DNA of 64,000 nt from JBGAHD01 sp044226395 (lineage in GTDB: Bacteria > Pseudomonadota > Gammaproteobacteria > Xanthomonadales > Ahniellaceae), in contig JBGAHD010000003.1 in assembly GCA_044226395.1 (NCBI GenBank), positions 434,001 to 498,000 of the forward strand. Reading direction: 5' to 3'. Positions within the stretch are counted from its first letter, which is position 1. Every line of letters begins with the position of its first letter. Shown one piece after another: positions 26,308 to 35,624 of this stretch. Under the pieces are notes generated by a model. That model saw only the letters and a program-made list of their open reading frames with translations, did not search any database and had not been told where the DNA came from. The position numbers were made by a program, and so were the translations under genes.

Positions 26308-26647
26308 TCGCATTCGGTCCGCCGGTCCTGCGACCGGCATGACCCACGCAGGCGCGGTGCACGACCGCGCCTGCTTTTGAAATCTCCCGCACTTCGGCAC
26401 GGATCGCGATCGCTTCCGCCGCTCCCTTCGCCCATCGAGCCACGCTCGAACTCCCCAAGACCACATTCGCCACGCGCCCGTTGACCGACGCGTGATGGGC
26501 TTCGCGCTTTCGCGCGCGCGAATGCCGTGCAACATCCTTTGCAATCGTATTCACCGCGCTCAGCGTCGAAATCGCGGTTCCCGCGCGCGATGCGCTGCCT
26601 ATACTCCTCGCGCGCCGCGCCCACGGCGCTCATCGGGGAGGATGAAC
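26308..26647. other. gene-free stretch between the HU-like and pullulanase genes
   Basis: It contains the HU-gene terminator hairpin near its start and TATACT at 26600-26605, a likely -10 for the pullulanase gene 43 bases on. No gene is visible between them. Confidence 0.55.
26348..26378 (+). terminator. intrinsic terminator of the HU-like gene
   Basis: A perfect 11-bp stem GCAGGCGCGGT/ACCGCGCCTGC with a 5-base loop is followed by TTTT, 41 bases after the stop codon. Confidence 0.75.
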
Positions 26648-29600
26648 ATGAGCATGGAAATCGCGAGCCGCGCGCGCGGCTGGCGCGTCTGGCTGTGCCT
26701 GGCTTTCTTGTGCGCGGTCACCGCGCGCGCCCAGGACGCCGCGCCCGACAGCGTCACGATCGCTGGCAGTCTGCAAACCGCGCTCGGTTGCGCCGACAAT
26801 TGGTCGCCGCCGTGCACGAATTCGCGCCTACAGCGCGACGCCGACGACGACATCTGGCAAGCCAGCTTCGCGCTGCCCGCCGGCAACTACGAATACAAGG
26901 CCGCGCTCAACGGCGCCTGGACCGAGAACTACGGCGCGAACGCGCAGCCCGGTGGCGCCGACATCGCCCTGAATCTCGGCGATGCGCGCACGGTGAAGTT
27001 CTACTACAGCCACGCCACGCATTGGGTCGCCGATGACGTCAATCACGCCATCGCCGTCGCCGCCGGCAATTTCCAGAGCGAACTCGGCTGCGCCAACGAT
27101 TGGGACCCGGCGTGCTTGCGCTCGTGGCTGCAAGATCCCGATGGCGATGGCGTCTATCGCGCGCGCTTGACGCTGCCCGCCGGCAACTACGAAGTGAAAG
27201 TCGCCCTGCGCGAATCCTGGGCCGAGAACTACGGCGCCAACGGCGTGCCCGGTGGCGACAACATCGCTTTCACCGTATCGGGCGATTGTGTCGAGACCGA
27301 GTTCGCCTTCGACTATCTGACCAAGCAACTGACCATCGGTCCGGCCGCGCCGCCAGCGCAGCCCGCATCGGTGACGCTCGCGGGCAGCTTGCAGAGCGAA
27401 CTCGGCTGCGGCGGCGACTGGCAGGCCGATTGCGCCGCCACGCATTTGACCTTCGACGCTGGCGACGGCGTGTGGCAACGCGCATTCACCGTGCCCGCCG
27501 GAAGCTACGAATACAAGGCGCCGATCAACGACGCCTGGAGCGAGAACTACGGCGCCAACGCCACGCGCGACGGCGCCAACATCGGCTTGAACGTGGCGAC
27601 ATCGCGCGACGTGAAGTTCTACTACTCGCACGCCACGCACTGGATCGTCGACAACCTCAACAAGCCCATCGCCGTGGCGGCAGGCAGCTTTCAGAGTGAA
27701 CTCGGTTGCACGGGCGATTGGGATCCGTCGTGCTTGCGCTCCTGGCTGCAAGATCCCGACGGCGATGGCAACTACTCGCTAACCTTGCGCCTGCCCGCGG
27801 GCGACTACGAAACCAAGACCGCCATCGCCGAATCCTGGGCCGAGAACTACGGTCAAGGCGGCGCGCCCGGTGGCGCCAACATCGCCTTTACCGTGCCGCA
27901 GTCGTGCCGTGCGACGTACTTCAACTACGACGCCGTCACGCACGCACTGACCATCGGCGCGGAACCCGGCGGACCGCGCGGCGATTTGCGCTTGGCGAAG
28001 GCGCACTGGCTCGATCGCACGACGTTAGCTTGGAACGCGGGCACGGCGAGCAGCGTCTATCGTCTGCACTACAGCGCGACCGGTGGCTTGAGCTTGAACG
28101 AGACCGGCGTGATCGGTGGCGCCAGCCTCACCCTCACACGCGACCCCAATGGCCTCAGCGCGGCGCAACGCGCGAAGTTTCCGCATCTCGCGGGCTTCAC
28201 CGCGCTCAAGCTCGGTGCCACCGATGCCGCCACGCTGGCGACCGTGCTCAAGGGCCAGATCGCGATCTCGGCCGTCGACACCAGCGGTCGACCGATCGAT
28301 GCCAGCGGCGTGCAGATTCCTGGTGTACTCGACGATCTGTACACCTACACCGGCACGCTGGGCCCAAGCTATCAGTCCGGCGTACCGACACTGCGCGTGT
28401 GGGCACCCACCGCGCAGCGCGTGAATTTACTGCTGTTCGATGACGCCAATCCCGCCACCGCGCCCAACAGCGTGCCGATGACGGCCGATGCCGCGACCGG
28501 AACGTGGAGCGTGCGCGGCACCTCGGCGTGGAATCGCAAGTACTACTTGTACGAAGTGCAGGTCTACGTACCCGCGACCGGCCGCGTCGAAATCAATCGC
28601 GTCACCGATCCTTACTCGCTGAGCTTGGCCACCGACAGCGCGCGCAGTCAGATCGTCAACCTCGACGACAATGATCTCGAAACCTTCGCATGGCGCTTCA
28701 CGCCCAAGCCGCGCCTGGACGCGCCCGAAGACGCGGTGATCTACGAGCTGCACGTGCGCGACTTCAGCATCAACGACACCAGCGTGCCCGCCGCGCAACG
28801 CGGCACCTTCGCCGCGTTCACGCAGGCGCTGAGCGATGGCATGCGGCATCTGCGCTCGCTTGCGATCGCGGGCGTCACGCACGTGCATCTGTTGCCGGCC
28901 TTCGACTTCGCCAGCACGCCCGAGCGTCGCGCCGATCAGGCCACGCTCGATCCGGCGAGCGTGAATGGTCTGCCGCCCGATTCCACGCAACAACAAGCGG
29001 CGGTCGCCGCGATCCAAAACCGCGATGGCTTTAATTGGGGCTATGACCCGTGGCACTACACCGTGCCCGAGGGCAGCTACGCCACCAATCCGGAAGGCGT
29101 GACGCGCATCCGCGAGTTCCGCGGCATGGTGCAGGCGCTCAACCTCAACGGCCTGCGCGTGGTGATGGACGTGGTGTACAACCACACCACGGCGTCCGGA
29201 CAGAACGACAAGTCCGTGCTCGATCGCATCGTGCCCGGTTACTACCATCGCTTGAATCTCGAAGGGGGCATCGAGAACAGCTCGTGCTGCGCAAACACCG
29301 CCAGCGAGCACGCGATGATGGAAAAGCTCATGGTCGACTCGCTCGTGACCTGGGCGCGCGCGTACAAGGTCGATGGCTTCCGCTTTGACTTGATGGGCCA
29401 TCATGCCAAGGCCAATCTGCTGCGCATCCGCGCCGCGCTGGATCAACTGACCGTGGCGCGCGATGGCGTCGATGGTCGCGCGATCTATCTCTACGGCGAA
29501 GGCTGGAACTTCGGCGAAGTCGCCAACGACGCGCGCTTCGTGCAAGCCACGCAGGCCAACATGGCGGGCACCGGCATCGGCACCTTCAGCGATCGCTTGC

Positions 29601-30877
29601 GCGATGGCGTGCGCGGCGGCAGCCCGTTCAGCGATGCGCGCGAGCAAGGCTTCATCAACGGCCTGGGCACCGATCCTTCCGCCTTCGAACAGGCGCAAGG
29701 CGATGGCACGGCGGAGCTGTTGCACATCAGCGATTGGATTCGCATCGGCATGGCTGGCGCGGTGGCGGACTATCGCTTCACCGATGCCAGTGGCCAGAAC
29801 GTGCGCGCCGATCAAATCGACTACTTCGGCCAGCACGCCGGCTACACGGCCGATCCGCAGGAACACATCGCCTACATCGAAGCGCACGACAACCAGACGC
29901 TGTTCGACGTCGATCAACTGAAACTGCCCGGCGCCACCAGCATGGCCGATCGCGTGCGCGTGCAGAACCTCGGCGCGAGCGTGCTGCTGCTGGGCGAGGG
30001 CATTCCCTTCATCCACGCGGGTCAAGAGATCCTGCGCTCCAAATCCATGGATCGCGATTCCTACAATTCGGGCGACTGGTTCAACGCCATCGACTGGCGT
30101 TTGCAAACCACGACCTGGGGCCGCGGCCTGCCGATCGCGGAAAAGAATCAGGATCAATGGCCCCTGATGCGGCCCCTACTCGCGGATCCCGCGCTCAAGC
30201 CCACGACCGCGGCGATGCGTCGCGCGCTCGATCACGTGCGCGAGATGACCCAAGTGCGCAAGAGCACGACCCTGCTGCGGCTGCGTACCGGCGCGCAAGT
30301 GCGCGAGCGCGTGCGCTTCCTCAATGTGGGCCCGAGTCAGATTCCGGGCCTGATCGTGATGAGCGTGGACGACCCGGCCGGCGCCATCGATCGACGCACC
30401 ACGCGCGTCGTGAGCTTGATCAATGCGCGCCCCGGCGCGGTGCAGTTCAACGCCAGCGATGCCGTGGGTAGCAGCTTGCATCTGCATCCTGTCCTCGCGC
30501 AATCGAGCGACGCCATCGTGCGCACGGCGCGCTTCGATCGCGCGACGGGTCGCTTCGACGTGCCCGGGCGCACCAGCGCCGTGTTCCTCGCGCGTCGACC
30601 CGTGACGGAACAAGTGAGTCTGCTCGATGCCGATGTGCGTCGACTGGCGGCGCAAGGCGCGCTGTCGGCCTCTCGCATGGCGAGTCTGATCGAGCGTTTG
30701 GACGCGGCGCGCGCCGCGCTTAGCAACGGACGCAGCGCGGAAGCGGCCGTGCATCTGGCCGCCTTCGCGGCGCAGGTCACGACCTACGTGTTGCTCGGTG
30801 GTTTGTCTTCGACGGATGCGCGCGTGTTGCTCGATGCCGTGGAAGCGGCCTTGGCCAGCATCGCGCAGCCGGATTGA
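26648..30877 (+). CDS. pulA: secreted pullulanase (alpha-1,6-glucosidase) with four X25-like modules
   Basis: The 1409-residue protein hydrolyses alpha-1,6 branch links of pullulan or starch outside the cytoplasm. A signal peptide covers residues 1-28. Four X25-type pullulanase modules follow at about 35-130, 134-232, 240-335 and 339-437, each with ALG/ELGC..DW, LPAGNYE.K and a WxENYG signature. A pullulanase N2-like region and a CBM48 follow to about 720, then a GH13 barrel with nucleophile Asp914 (FRFDLMGHH), acid/base Glu951 (YGEGWNFGE) and Asp1081 (EAHDNQT). A DUF3372-like C-terminal region ends it. Of the clustered start codons I chose 26648, six bases after GGGGAGG. Confidence 0.93.
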   Translation: MSMEIASRARGWRVWLCLAFLCAVTARAQDAAPDSVTIAGSLQTALGCADNWSPPCTNSRLQRDADDDIWQASFALPAGNYEYKAALNGAWTENYGANAQPGGADIALNLGDARTVKFYYSHATHWVADDVNHAIAVAAGNFQSELGCANDWDPACLRSWLQDPDGDGVYRARLTLPAGNYEVKVALRESWAENYGANGVPGGDNIAFTVSGDCVETEFAFDYLTKQLTIGPAAPPAQPASVTLAGSLQSELGCGGDWQADCAATHLTFDAGDGVWQRAFTVPAGSYEYKAPINDAWSENYGANATRDGANIGLNVATSRDVKFYYSHATHWIVDNLNKPIAVAAGSFQSELGCTGDWDPSCLRSWLQDPDGDGNYSLTLRLPAGDYETKTAIAESWAENYGQGGAPGGANIAFTVPQSCRATYFNYDAVTHALTIGAEPGGPRGDLRLAKAHWLDRTTLAWNAGTASSVYRLHYSATGGLSLNETGVIGGASLTLTRDPNGLSAAQRAKFPHLAGFTALKLGATDAATLATVLKGQIAISAVDTSGRPIDASGVQIPGVLDDLYTYTGTLGPSYQSGVPTLRVWAPTAQRVNLLLFDDANPATAPNSVPMTADAATGTWSVRGTSAWNRKYYLYEVQVYVPATGRVEINRVTDPYSLSLATDSARSQIVNLDDNDLETFAWRFTPKPRLDAPEDAVIYELHVRDFSINDTSVPAAQRGTFAAFTQALSDGMRHLRSLAIAGVTHVHLLPAFDFASTPERRADQATLDPASVNGLPPDSTQQQAAVAAIQNRDGFNWGYDPWHYTVPEGSYATNPEGVTRIREFRGMVQALNLNGLRVVMDVVYNHTTASGQNDKSVLDRIVPGYYHRLNLEGGIENSSCCANTASEHAMMEKLMVDSLVTWARAYKVDGFRFDLMGHHAKANLLRIRAALDQLTVARDGVDGRAIYLYGEGWNFGEVANDARFVQATQANMAGTGIGTFSDRLRDGVRGGSPFSDAREQGFINGLGTDPSAFEQAQGDGTAELLHISDWIRIGMAGAVADYRFTDASGQNVRADQIDYFGQHAGYTADPQEHIAYIEAHDNQTLFDVDQLKLPGATSMADRVRVQNLGASVLLLGEGIPFIHAGQEILRSKSMDRDSYNSGDWFNAIDWRLQTTTWGRGLPIAEKNQDQWPLMRPLLADPALKPTTAAMRRALDHVREMTQVRKSTTLLRLRTGAQVRERVRFLNVGPSQIPGLIVMSVDDPAGAIDRRTTRVVSLINARPGAVQFNASDAVGSSLHLHPVLAQSSDAIVRTARFDRATGRFDVPGRTSAVFLARRPVTEQVSLLDADVRRLAAQGALSASRMASLIERLDAARAALSNGRSAEAAVHLAAFAAQVTTYVLLGGLSSTDARVLLDAVEAALASIAQPD

Positions 30878-30895
30878 GGTAGGCCACACGAAGAA

Positions 30896-30926
30896 CGGGC
30901 GGCGCTGCCCCGTGGCGCGCCGCCCG
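30896..30926. terminator. hairpin between convergent pulA and the exported-protein gene
   Basis: A perfect 10-bp stem CGGGCGGCGC/GCGCCGCCCG with an 11-base loop fills the gap between the two converging genes. It lacks a T tract, so termination here is uncertain. Confidence 0.4.
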
Positions 30927-30928
30927 GC

Positions 30929-31420
30929 TTACCGCGCAGTCGCGGGATGCGCGGCCTGCCAGGCCTTCACCTGATCGCGCAGCCATCGGCGTTGACCGGG
31001 CTGCTTGATCCAGTCGAAGTAGGCGCGCACGCCGCGCGAGGGCAGCTCCGCGCGCACCGTCTCGGGCAGCACGTCCTTGAACGGCGTCAATTCGAAATCG
31101 CTCAACAGAAAAAACGCCAGATCGCCTCGCACGAAGCCATCGACGCGCGTCGGCTCCTCGCGCGGGTCGGGCATCGGCGTCTCGTCGACGATCAATTCCG
31201 CCAGACACTCGCGCAGGATGCGGCGCGTGTTGAATAGCGCGTCGTACTGACGATCGCCGCTGGGCACGCCCGGCTTCGCCGGCACATGCGTGACATCGCG
31301 CACGGGATAGCACGGGTCCACGCCCATCGCGTAAGGCGGGTTGCGCGTGGGGGTCTGCGCCCACGCCGGCGCGGCGACGAGCGCCGCGAGCATCGCGATC
31401 ATCAACGGTCGCGTCGACAT
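30929..31420 (-). CDS. exported protein of unknown function
   Basis: The 163-residue product has a signal peptide MSTRPLMIAMLAALVAAPAWA and a mature part of about 140 residues. That part has two Cys residues (DPCYPVRDV and RECLAEL) that could form a disulfide. I do not recognise a family. The ATG at 31420 follows the upstream gene's TGA by one base, so translation is coupled; an alternative ATG at 31429 overlaps that gene. It is the last gene of the minus-strand accessory array. Confidence 0.65.
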   Translation of the reverse strand: MSTRPLMIAMLAALVAAPAWAQTPTRNPPYAMGVDPCYPVRDVTHVPAKPGVPSGDRQYDALFNTRRILRECLAELIVDETPMPDPREEPTRVDGFVRGDLAFFLLSDFELTPFKDVLPETVRAELPSRGVRAYFDWIKQPGQRRWLRDQVKAWQAAHPATAR

Positions 31421-31421
31421 C

Positions 31422-32036
31422 TCAACCATCCCACTGGGATTCCAACGGCACGGCCGGACACATCCGCACCGGCGTGATGGTCTGGCTCTTGTTCTCGTCG
31501 CTCACCATCTCCCAGCAATCGTCGAGCACCGAACAGAAGCACGCCCGCATCACTAGCTTGAAGCGCTCGCGATTGAGCGCCTGCCACACGGCCTCGGGAT
31601 TGCTGGCCTTGACGAAACGCAGAAAGTCGACTGACTCTCCCGCCTTGATTACGCGGCCGCGCACGCTGGACGTAATTGTCGACAACACCGTGCCCGGCTC
31701 CGCGCAGCACCGACGAATCAAATCGCCCGCATCCGCCACGGGTTTGTCTTTGTAAAGCATCTGAAAGCTCTGAATCCGCGCCGGACCCACGCCCGGATTG
31801 CCCAGGCTGACATTGATCACGTCACTGCCATCGTCCGCGCGATTGCCCGTGCCCACATCCAGCGTTGGCCACACACTCGCCGCCAGCATGCGCTCCTGCG
31901 TCTTGTTCGAACTCCACGTCACCGCCAACGACAGAATCGATACCAGCACCGCGCAAGCACTGGCGATGAACTCGAAGCGGGTCATGCGTTGCCGCGCCGT
32001 GGGCGCCGCGGGGGAAGGTTTGTCTTCGGCTTGCAT
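31422..32036 (-). CDS. membrane-anchored protein of unknown function
   Basis: The 204-residue product has a short cytoplasmic N terminus and one transmembrane helix (about residues 19-41, FEFIASACAVLVSILSLAV). A periplasmic domain of about 160 residues follows, with beta-like VINVSLGNPGVGPARIQSF and Cys residues in RRCCAEPG, RACFCSVLDDCW and VRMCPAVP. The LGNPGVGPA pattern looks like an immunoglobulin-type beta sandwich, but I cannot name the family. The start at 32036 gives the membrane anchor; the longer open frame upstream is not coding-like. Confidence 0.6.
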   Translation of the reverse strand: MQAEDKPSPAAPTARQRMTRFEFIASACAVLVSILSLAVTWSSNKTQERMLAASVWPTLDVGTGNRADDGSDVINVSLGNPGVGPARIQSFQMLYKDKPVADAGDLIRRCCAEPGTVLSTITSSVRGRVIKAGESVDFLRFVKASNPEAVWQALNRERFKLVMRACFCSVLDDCWEMVSDENKSQTITPVRMCPAVPLESQWDG

Positions 32037-32301
32037 CCTGAGCTCCGGTCTCGGATGGCGCGGAGAGTAGCATTGGGGCGATGAGTCGGGGCAGCCCGAA
32101 ACGGACGACATACGCCTCCAGCTCGCTTGGCCGCGCCAGCGAGTATCGAGCGTCATGTCGTATGGGCCCGGGCGTCTTCGCCAACGAAAGGCACGCCTAC
32201 CTTCCAGGTTGCGGAGTTCCTTCATCGCTTGCCATGTCAGCTGCGCTCGTAGGAGGGCAGGAGCGCGAGCATTCCGCATCAGTCCACGCAATCGGGTGGC
32301 C

Positions 32302-32937
32302 CTACTGGGACGTTTCGCGGAACCACTCAAGCTGATCTTCCAGCGGAATCCGCTTGCCCGCTAATTCGAGGCTAACGCTCAACATCAGGAACTCGATACT
32401 GCGGTTGCCATCGACGCCAAGACTAGAGAAGTACTGGGTCATGGGCGAGGGGGCGGCATCTGCGCGAAGCGACCGCGAGAACCAATCCGATATATCGGCA
32501 AAAGTGACGTTTTGGACAATCTCCGGGTCGCCGCAGTGAGCGTTGCCCAAGGCGCGTGGCGTCAACTCAAGGAAGGCGAGCACGAACGCGGTAGAGAAGT
32601 CATCTTGGCTACGAATCCCAAGGGGCATTTCACCGGCTAGGGTAGGCCAAGCTCGATTGAGGGCGCGAACCAGAATGCTCCGCAACTCGACGGGAACTGA
32701 GCGTGCCAGCGCAGTCACATCCGAAGGCTTGAGCGTCGAGTGCCCGGAGATATTGAAAGGCGAACCCTCTGTAGCGAACTGAATCGATTGCGGCATGCTG
32801 GCAAGCACGCAATCCGTCGTTCGCAGGAACTCGTCCTCGTCCGTGCGAGAGCCGTTCCCATCGCGCCGGCAGTTTGCCGTGCATCCGACCAGTAGTGCCG
32901 TCAGCAACGACGCGGTTAGAACTCTGGCGACTAGCAT
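32302..32937 (-). CDS. putative lipoprotein of unknown function
   Basis: The 211-residue product begins MLVARVLTASLLTALLVGC, a signal peptide with lipobox LVGC, so it is probably lipid-anchored. The mature part is mostly helical, with Asp/Glu-rich stretches and LRSILVRALNRAWPTLAGEMPLG; no family is recognised. The in-frame ATG at 32994 would bury the lipobox inside the protein, so 32937 is preferred. Base composition is lower in GC than in the flanking housekeeping genes. It belongs to the minus-strand accessory array, with 105 bases to the ankyrin-like gene upstream. Confidence 0.6.
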   Translation of the reverse strand: MLVARVLTASLLTALLVGCTANCRRDGNGSRTDEDEFLRTTDCVLASMPQSIQFATEGSPFNISGHSTLKPSDVTALARSVPVELRSILVRALNRAWPTLAGEMPLGIRSQDDFSTAFVLAFLELTPRALGNAHCGDPEIVQNVTFADISDWFSRSLRADAAPSPMTQYFSSLGVDGNRSIEFLMLSVSLELAGKRIPLEDQLEWFRETSQ

Positions 32938-33042
32938 CCGATCCTCACCGCGAACTCCGGTCGCATTGCGATCTCGACAAACCTCGGCCAGCATAGCTGC
33001 CGCGACGCGAAAACGCTGGCGAACCTCTTTGGGGCTCTGAGC

Positions 33043-33501
33043 TCAGTTCGGGCCCAAGAGTTGGTGGAGCCGATCCACATCGACCTTCCGATTGCCCTCA
33101 CTGATCAAGTTCTTCGCTCGCCGGCCATCGCTGGCGGCGATGTTGGGATCGGCGCCAGCGGCCAGAAGGGCTTCGACAATGTTCGGTCTCGTCCAGATCG
33201 TCGCCTCCATCAGCGGTGTCGAGTGCCAATAGATCTTGTTCGGGTCCGCGCCGTGCTTGATGGCGATGGCGACGAATGCCGCGTCGTCCGGGCCTTTGGG
33301 TCCGGCGATGAAGTGCAAGAGGGGTATGCCCAGACTCTTCTCGACCGATGCAAGACCATCCCTCTCCAGCCTGTGCTCAAGACCTTGCGCGTCACGCAGG
33401 GCGATGAGTTTCACCGGCGTGGCTTCGCGGCTGGCCACGAAGAGGACAAAGCCGCATGCGAGCAGCGCAACGATGACAATCGAGACACGCATCACCTTCA
33501 T
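33043..33501 (-). CDS. membrane-anchored or exported ankyrin-repeat protein
   Basis: The 152-residue product has an N-terminal hydrophobic helix (MKVMRVSIVIVALLACGFVLFVA) and two to three ankyrin-type repeats. These are seen as PLLHFIAGPKGPDDAAFVAIAIKHGADPN and TPLMEATIWTRPNIVEALLAAGADPN; each has the ALL..GADPN hairpin. Ankyrin repeats bind protein partners. In bacteria, small exported ankyrin proteins often act as immunity proteins. Start choice is uncertain among ATGs at 33522, 33501 and 33492. It lies in the minus-strand accessory array. Confidence 0.65.
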   Translation of the reverse strand: MKVMRVSIVIVALLACGFVLFVASREATPVKLIALRDAQGLEHRLERDGLASVEKSLGIPLLHFIAGPKGPDDAAFVAIAIKHGADPNKIYWHSTPLMEATIWTRPNIVEALLAAGADPNIAASDGRRAKNLISEGNRKVDVDRLHQLLGPN

Positions 33502-33622
33502 AACCTGGATCCGAGTTGGCACGAGGCAGCGAGTTGGCAGTCGGTGATGCGATCAGTGAACCGAGTGTTCAAGATGGCTTGCACTTGCACGCGCCCTCAG
33601 CCGAGGCGATCTCGTCGTATTG

Positions 33623-34150
33623 TTAGCCGTCTACCCGCGATGACTCAGGTTTCGCCGGCTTCGCGTTAGGGTGAGGGCGTGGTGGATTTCGAGGGTCGAC
33701 GCGCACCTGCACGCCTCGACTCTCCAGTAGCGTGCCCGCCGCTTGACTGCCCAAAGGCCGCATCAACGCTTTGAACCGACCCACGACCGTTATCAGCTTG
33801 CCATCAAGTGACGCGGGATCGGCCACGGTCTTCTTGACCTCCGCGTACGGAACCAAGATGGATTGCACGTCATCCAGAATCTCCCGGCCCTCGCGTGACT
33901 GATAGATCGCCACGTACTCGCGCTCGGCCGGCGAAAGATTGGCGATGCCCGTCACCCACACCAGATAGCCGTCATACTGCTCCGGCGACGCGGTAACCGC
34001 CGTCATTGGCACGCGACACAACGTCTCGCCGTTCCAGCCACTGCTTTCCTCGCAGCGCTTGTCGGCGGGTGGATTGCCGAGCGAAAGGGGTGATGCAACG
34101 AGACCAGCGAACAGCGCCGCGATGGTGAGCGCGCGATTCCACTGAAGCAT
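33623..34150 (-). CDS. exported protein with OB-like domain, unknown function
   Basis: The 175-residue product has a signal peptide (MLQWNRALTIAALFAGLVASPLSLG) and a domain with the pattern TAVTASPEQYDGYLVWVTGIANLSPAE, then a second DGKLITVVGRFKALMRP. The ASPEQYDG..V.V.G pattern recurs in exported xanthomonad proteins and looks like an OB or beta-barrel fold; I do not know a function. The C terminus is Pro-rich and charged. GGAGG precedes the ATG at 34150. The TAA stop lies in a motif resembling an integron cassette end, but no integron is evident. Confidence 0.6.
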   Translation of the reverse strand: MLQWNRALTIAALFAGLVASPLSLGNPPADKRCEESSGWNGETLCRVPMTAVTASPEQYDGYLVWVTGIANLSPAEREYVAIYQSREGREILDDVQSILVPYAEVKKTVADPASLDGKLITVVGRFKALMRPLGSQAAGTLLESRGVQVRVDPRNPPRPHPNAKPAKPESSRVDG

Positions 34151-34278
34151 GATGGCAACCTCCACGGGCATCGGACCGAACTCGAAACTATCGCATGTGT
34201 GACGTCAATCATCGGCTGCGAAGACTGCGCGGAGTCGAACCCACGTCACCGTCGGCTTAGACCACCATCGGTCGGTCA

Positions 34279-34842
34279 TCAGTTCTTGGCTGCGCCAAAC
34301 CCCGGCATTTTCGTCAAGATGTACTCAACGACGACATCCTTGTTCGAGGCGTTAATCTGATCGATCGCCAACAGGCCATGCTCGGTCGAGTAGAGATAGG
34401 CCCAGCGCTCACCGAGCGCATCGCTGGCGACAATCCGATAGGCCTTCGTCCTGATGCCCAAGGCTTCGAAAGAGAGTTGACGAAGCACCTCGAAGTTCAA
34501 TTCGCCCAGGCGCCACGTGTCGCCTTGTCGCAATCGATTCTTCGGCGCCGCGAACGAGAACACGGGGCTCGTAACGCAAACCATCGAGTCATCGGACTGG
34601 CAGAATGTGGCCTTGTGAAAGTCACTGCCTGCTCCCACGAAGGGCGCCATATTGGTTGGCTTCTCGCCGATCATGATGAAGAGTGGATCGCCAAATCGCT
34701 CTGCTTGGATCCCGGATGCGCGGTACTCAAAGATCTGGGGATCGACGGCTCGGCTGCTCTGGGACGATCCTGGATCGCCGAGAAGGGGAAGCAGGGCAGC
34801 CATTGCAATGACGTCGATCACGTTTTGATTCCTTCTGCCCAT
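34279..34842 (-). CDS. exported or membrane-anchored protein of unknown function
   Basis: The 187-residue product has a short basic N terminus (MGRRNQN) and a hydrophobic stretch VIDVIAMAALLPLLG. A beta-rich domain follows, with PVFSFAAPKNRLRQGDTWRLGELNFEVLRQLSFEALG. Ribosome-site sequence GAAGGA favours a GTG start at 34821, but the upstream ATG at 34842 gives a better signal sequence. I keep 34842 and regard the start as open. No family recognised. It is a member of the minus-strand accessory array. Confidence 0.5.
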   Translation of the reverse strand: MGRRNQNVIDVIAMAALLPLLGDPGSSQSSRAVDPQIFEYRASGIQAERFGDPLFIMIGEKPTNMAPFVGAGSDFHKATFCQSDDSMVCVTSPVFSFAAPKNRLRQGDTWRLGELNFEVLRQLSFEALGIRTKAYRIVASDALGERWAYLYSTEHGLLAIDQINASNKDVVVEYILTKMPGFGAAKN

Positions 34843-34984
34843 TTCAAGCTCATGTCACCGAAAAGCTGCGACAAAGAAGGTAGGGGATCGTTGTGCCGAT
34901 GTCGCGCTTCATTCGCATCGAAGATCGACCGTGCAATTGTGGATGCGTTCCCTGGCCGTCCAGCGCTTCGCTGGCAGCGCTTTG

Positions 34985-35521
34985 CTAGTCCCGCCCCAGG
35001 CACATCACGCCCACGCGTTGCCCGCGAGGGCGATCGAGTGTGGACCGTAGGAAGTTCTCACGATTGTCGCCGACGAGGAAGGTGTACATCGTTCCTCGCG
35101 TATCCGTGATGTAGAGCGCGGAGATGGTGTTGTCCTCGTGCAAGGACACCCGTGCCTCGGCATGATCCGTAAAACCAATCTCGGACGGGTCGAACCCCAG
35201 CGGCAACGAGTACACGCCGATCCCGGGAAATCGGTTGCTTCGCGGCAGCGTCGTGCGATCGAGCGATTTGGGGAGACTGTCGAACCACGCCTCAAGCCGT
35301 TCCTGGACGGCGGGCTTGCTCAGCCAATCGCTGTATCTTCGACAGGTGGACGTTCGGGATTCCACCGACGTACCGCCACTTGAAGTGGAATTGACTTGGG
35401 GCGGATCCTTGGATTGAGCCAGCGCGATTGAAGTAGCGAATGCCGAGGCTAGGAGAATCCCCACTGCGCACGCCGTCGGCCAGCGAGCAAAGGTCCCCGA
35501 GGGGCGTGCATCGAAGATCAT
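34985..35521 (-). CDS. exported protein of unknown function
   Basis: The 178-residue product has an N-terminal hydrophobic export segment (AVGILLASAFATSIALA, cleavage after residue 35 or so). The mature part contains ESRTSTCRRYSDWLSKPAVQERLEAWFD, then the beta-rich ITDTRGTMYTFLVGD. One Cys is near the start of the mature part and another near the C terminus (GVMCLGRD). No family recognised. The ATG at 35521 is chosen because it gives the export segment. Its 5' neighbour is the HEAT-repeat gene, 103 bases away. Confidence 0.6.
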   Translation of the reverse strand: MIFDARPSGTFARWPTACAVGILLASAFATSIALAQSKDPPQVNSTSSGGTSVESRTSTCRRYSDWLSKPAVQERLEAWFDSLPKSLDRTTLPRSNRFPGIGVYSLPLGFDPSEIGFTDHAEARVSLHEDNTISALYITDTRGTMYTFLVGDNRENFLRSTLDRPRGQRVGVMCLGRD

Positions 35522-35624
35522 GGCGATCGTCCGAAGATGTCGGAATGAAACAAACGACGACGATTCAAACCGCGCCCACGCCGCGCGCCAGGATTCCACA
35601 TTTGGCGCGTGATCAGCACAAGTC

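Noticed and set aside
33540..33640. Integron attC-like end (GGCTAACAATACG on the minus strand) after the OB-like gene, fitting the single-gene-cassette look of the array
   Set aside because: No matching GTTRRRY core or L box pairs with it, other gaps lack attC-like sequence, and no integrase is present.
34215..34265. tRNA-like T-arm (GGGTTCGACTCC on the minus strand) between two array genes
   Set aside because: There is no acceptor or anticodon stem around it, so no tRNA.
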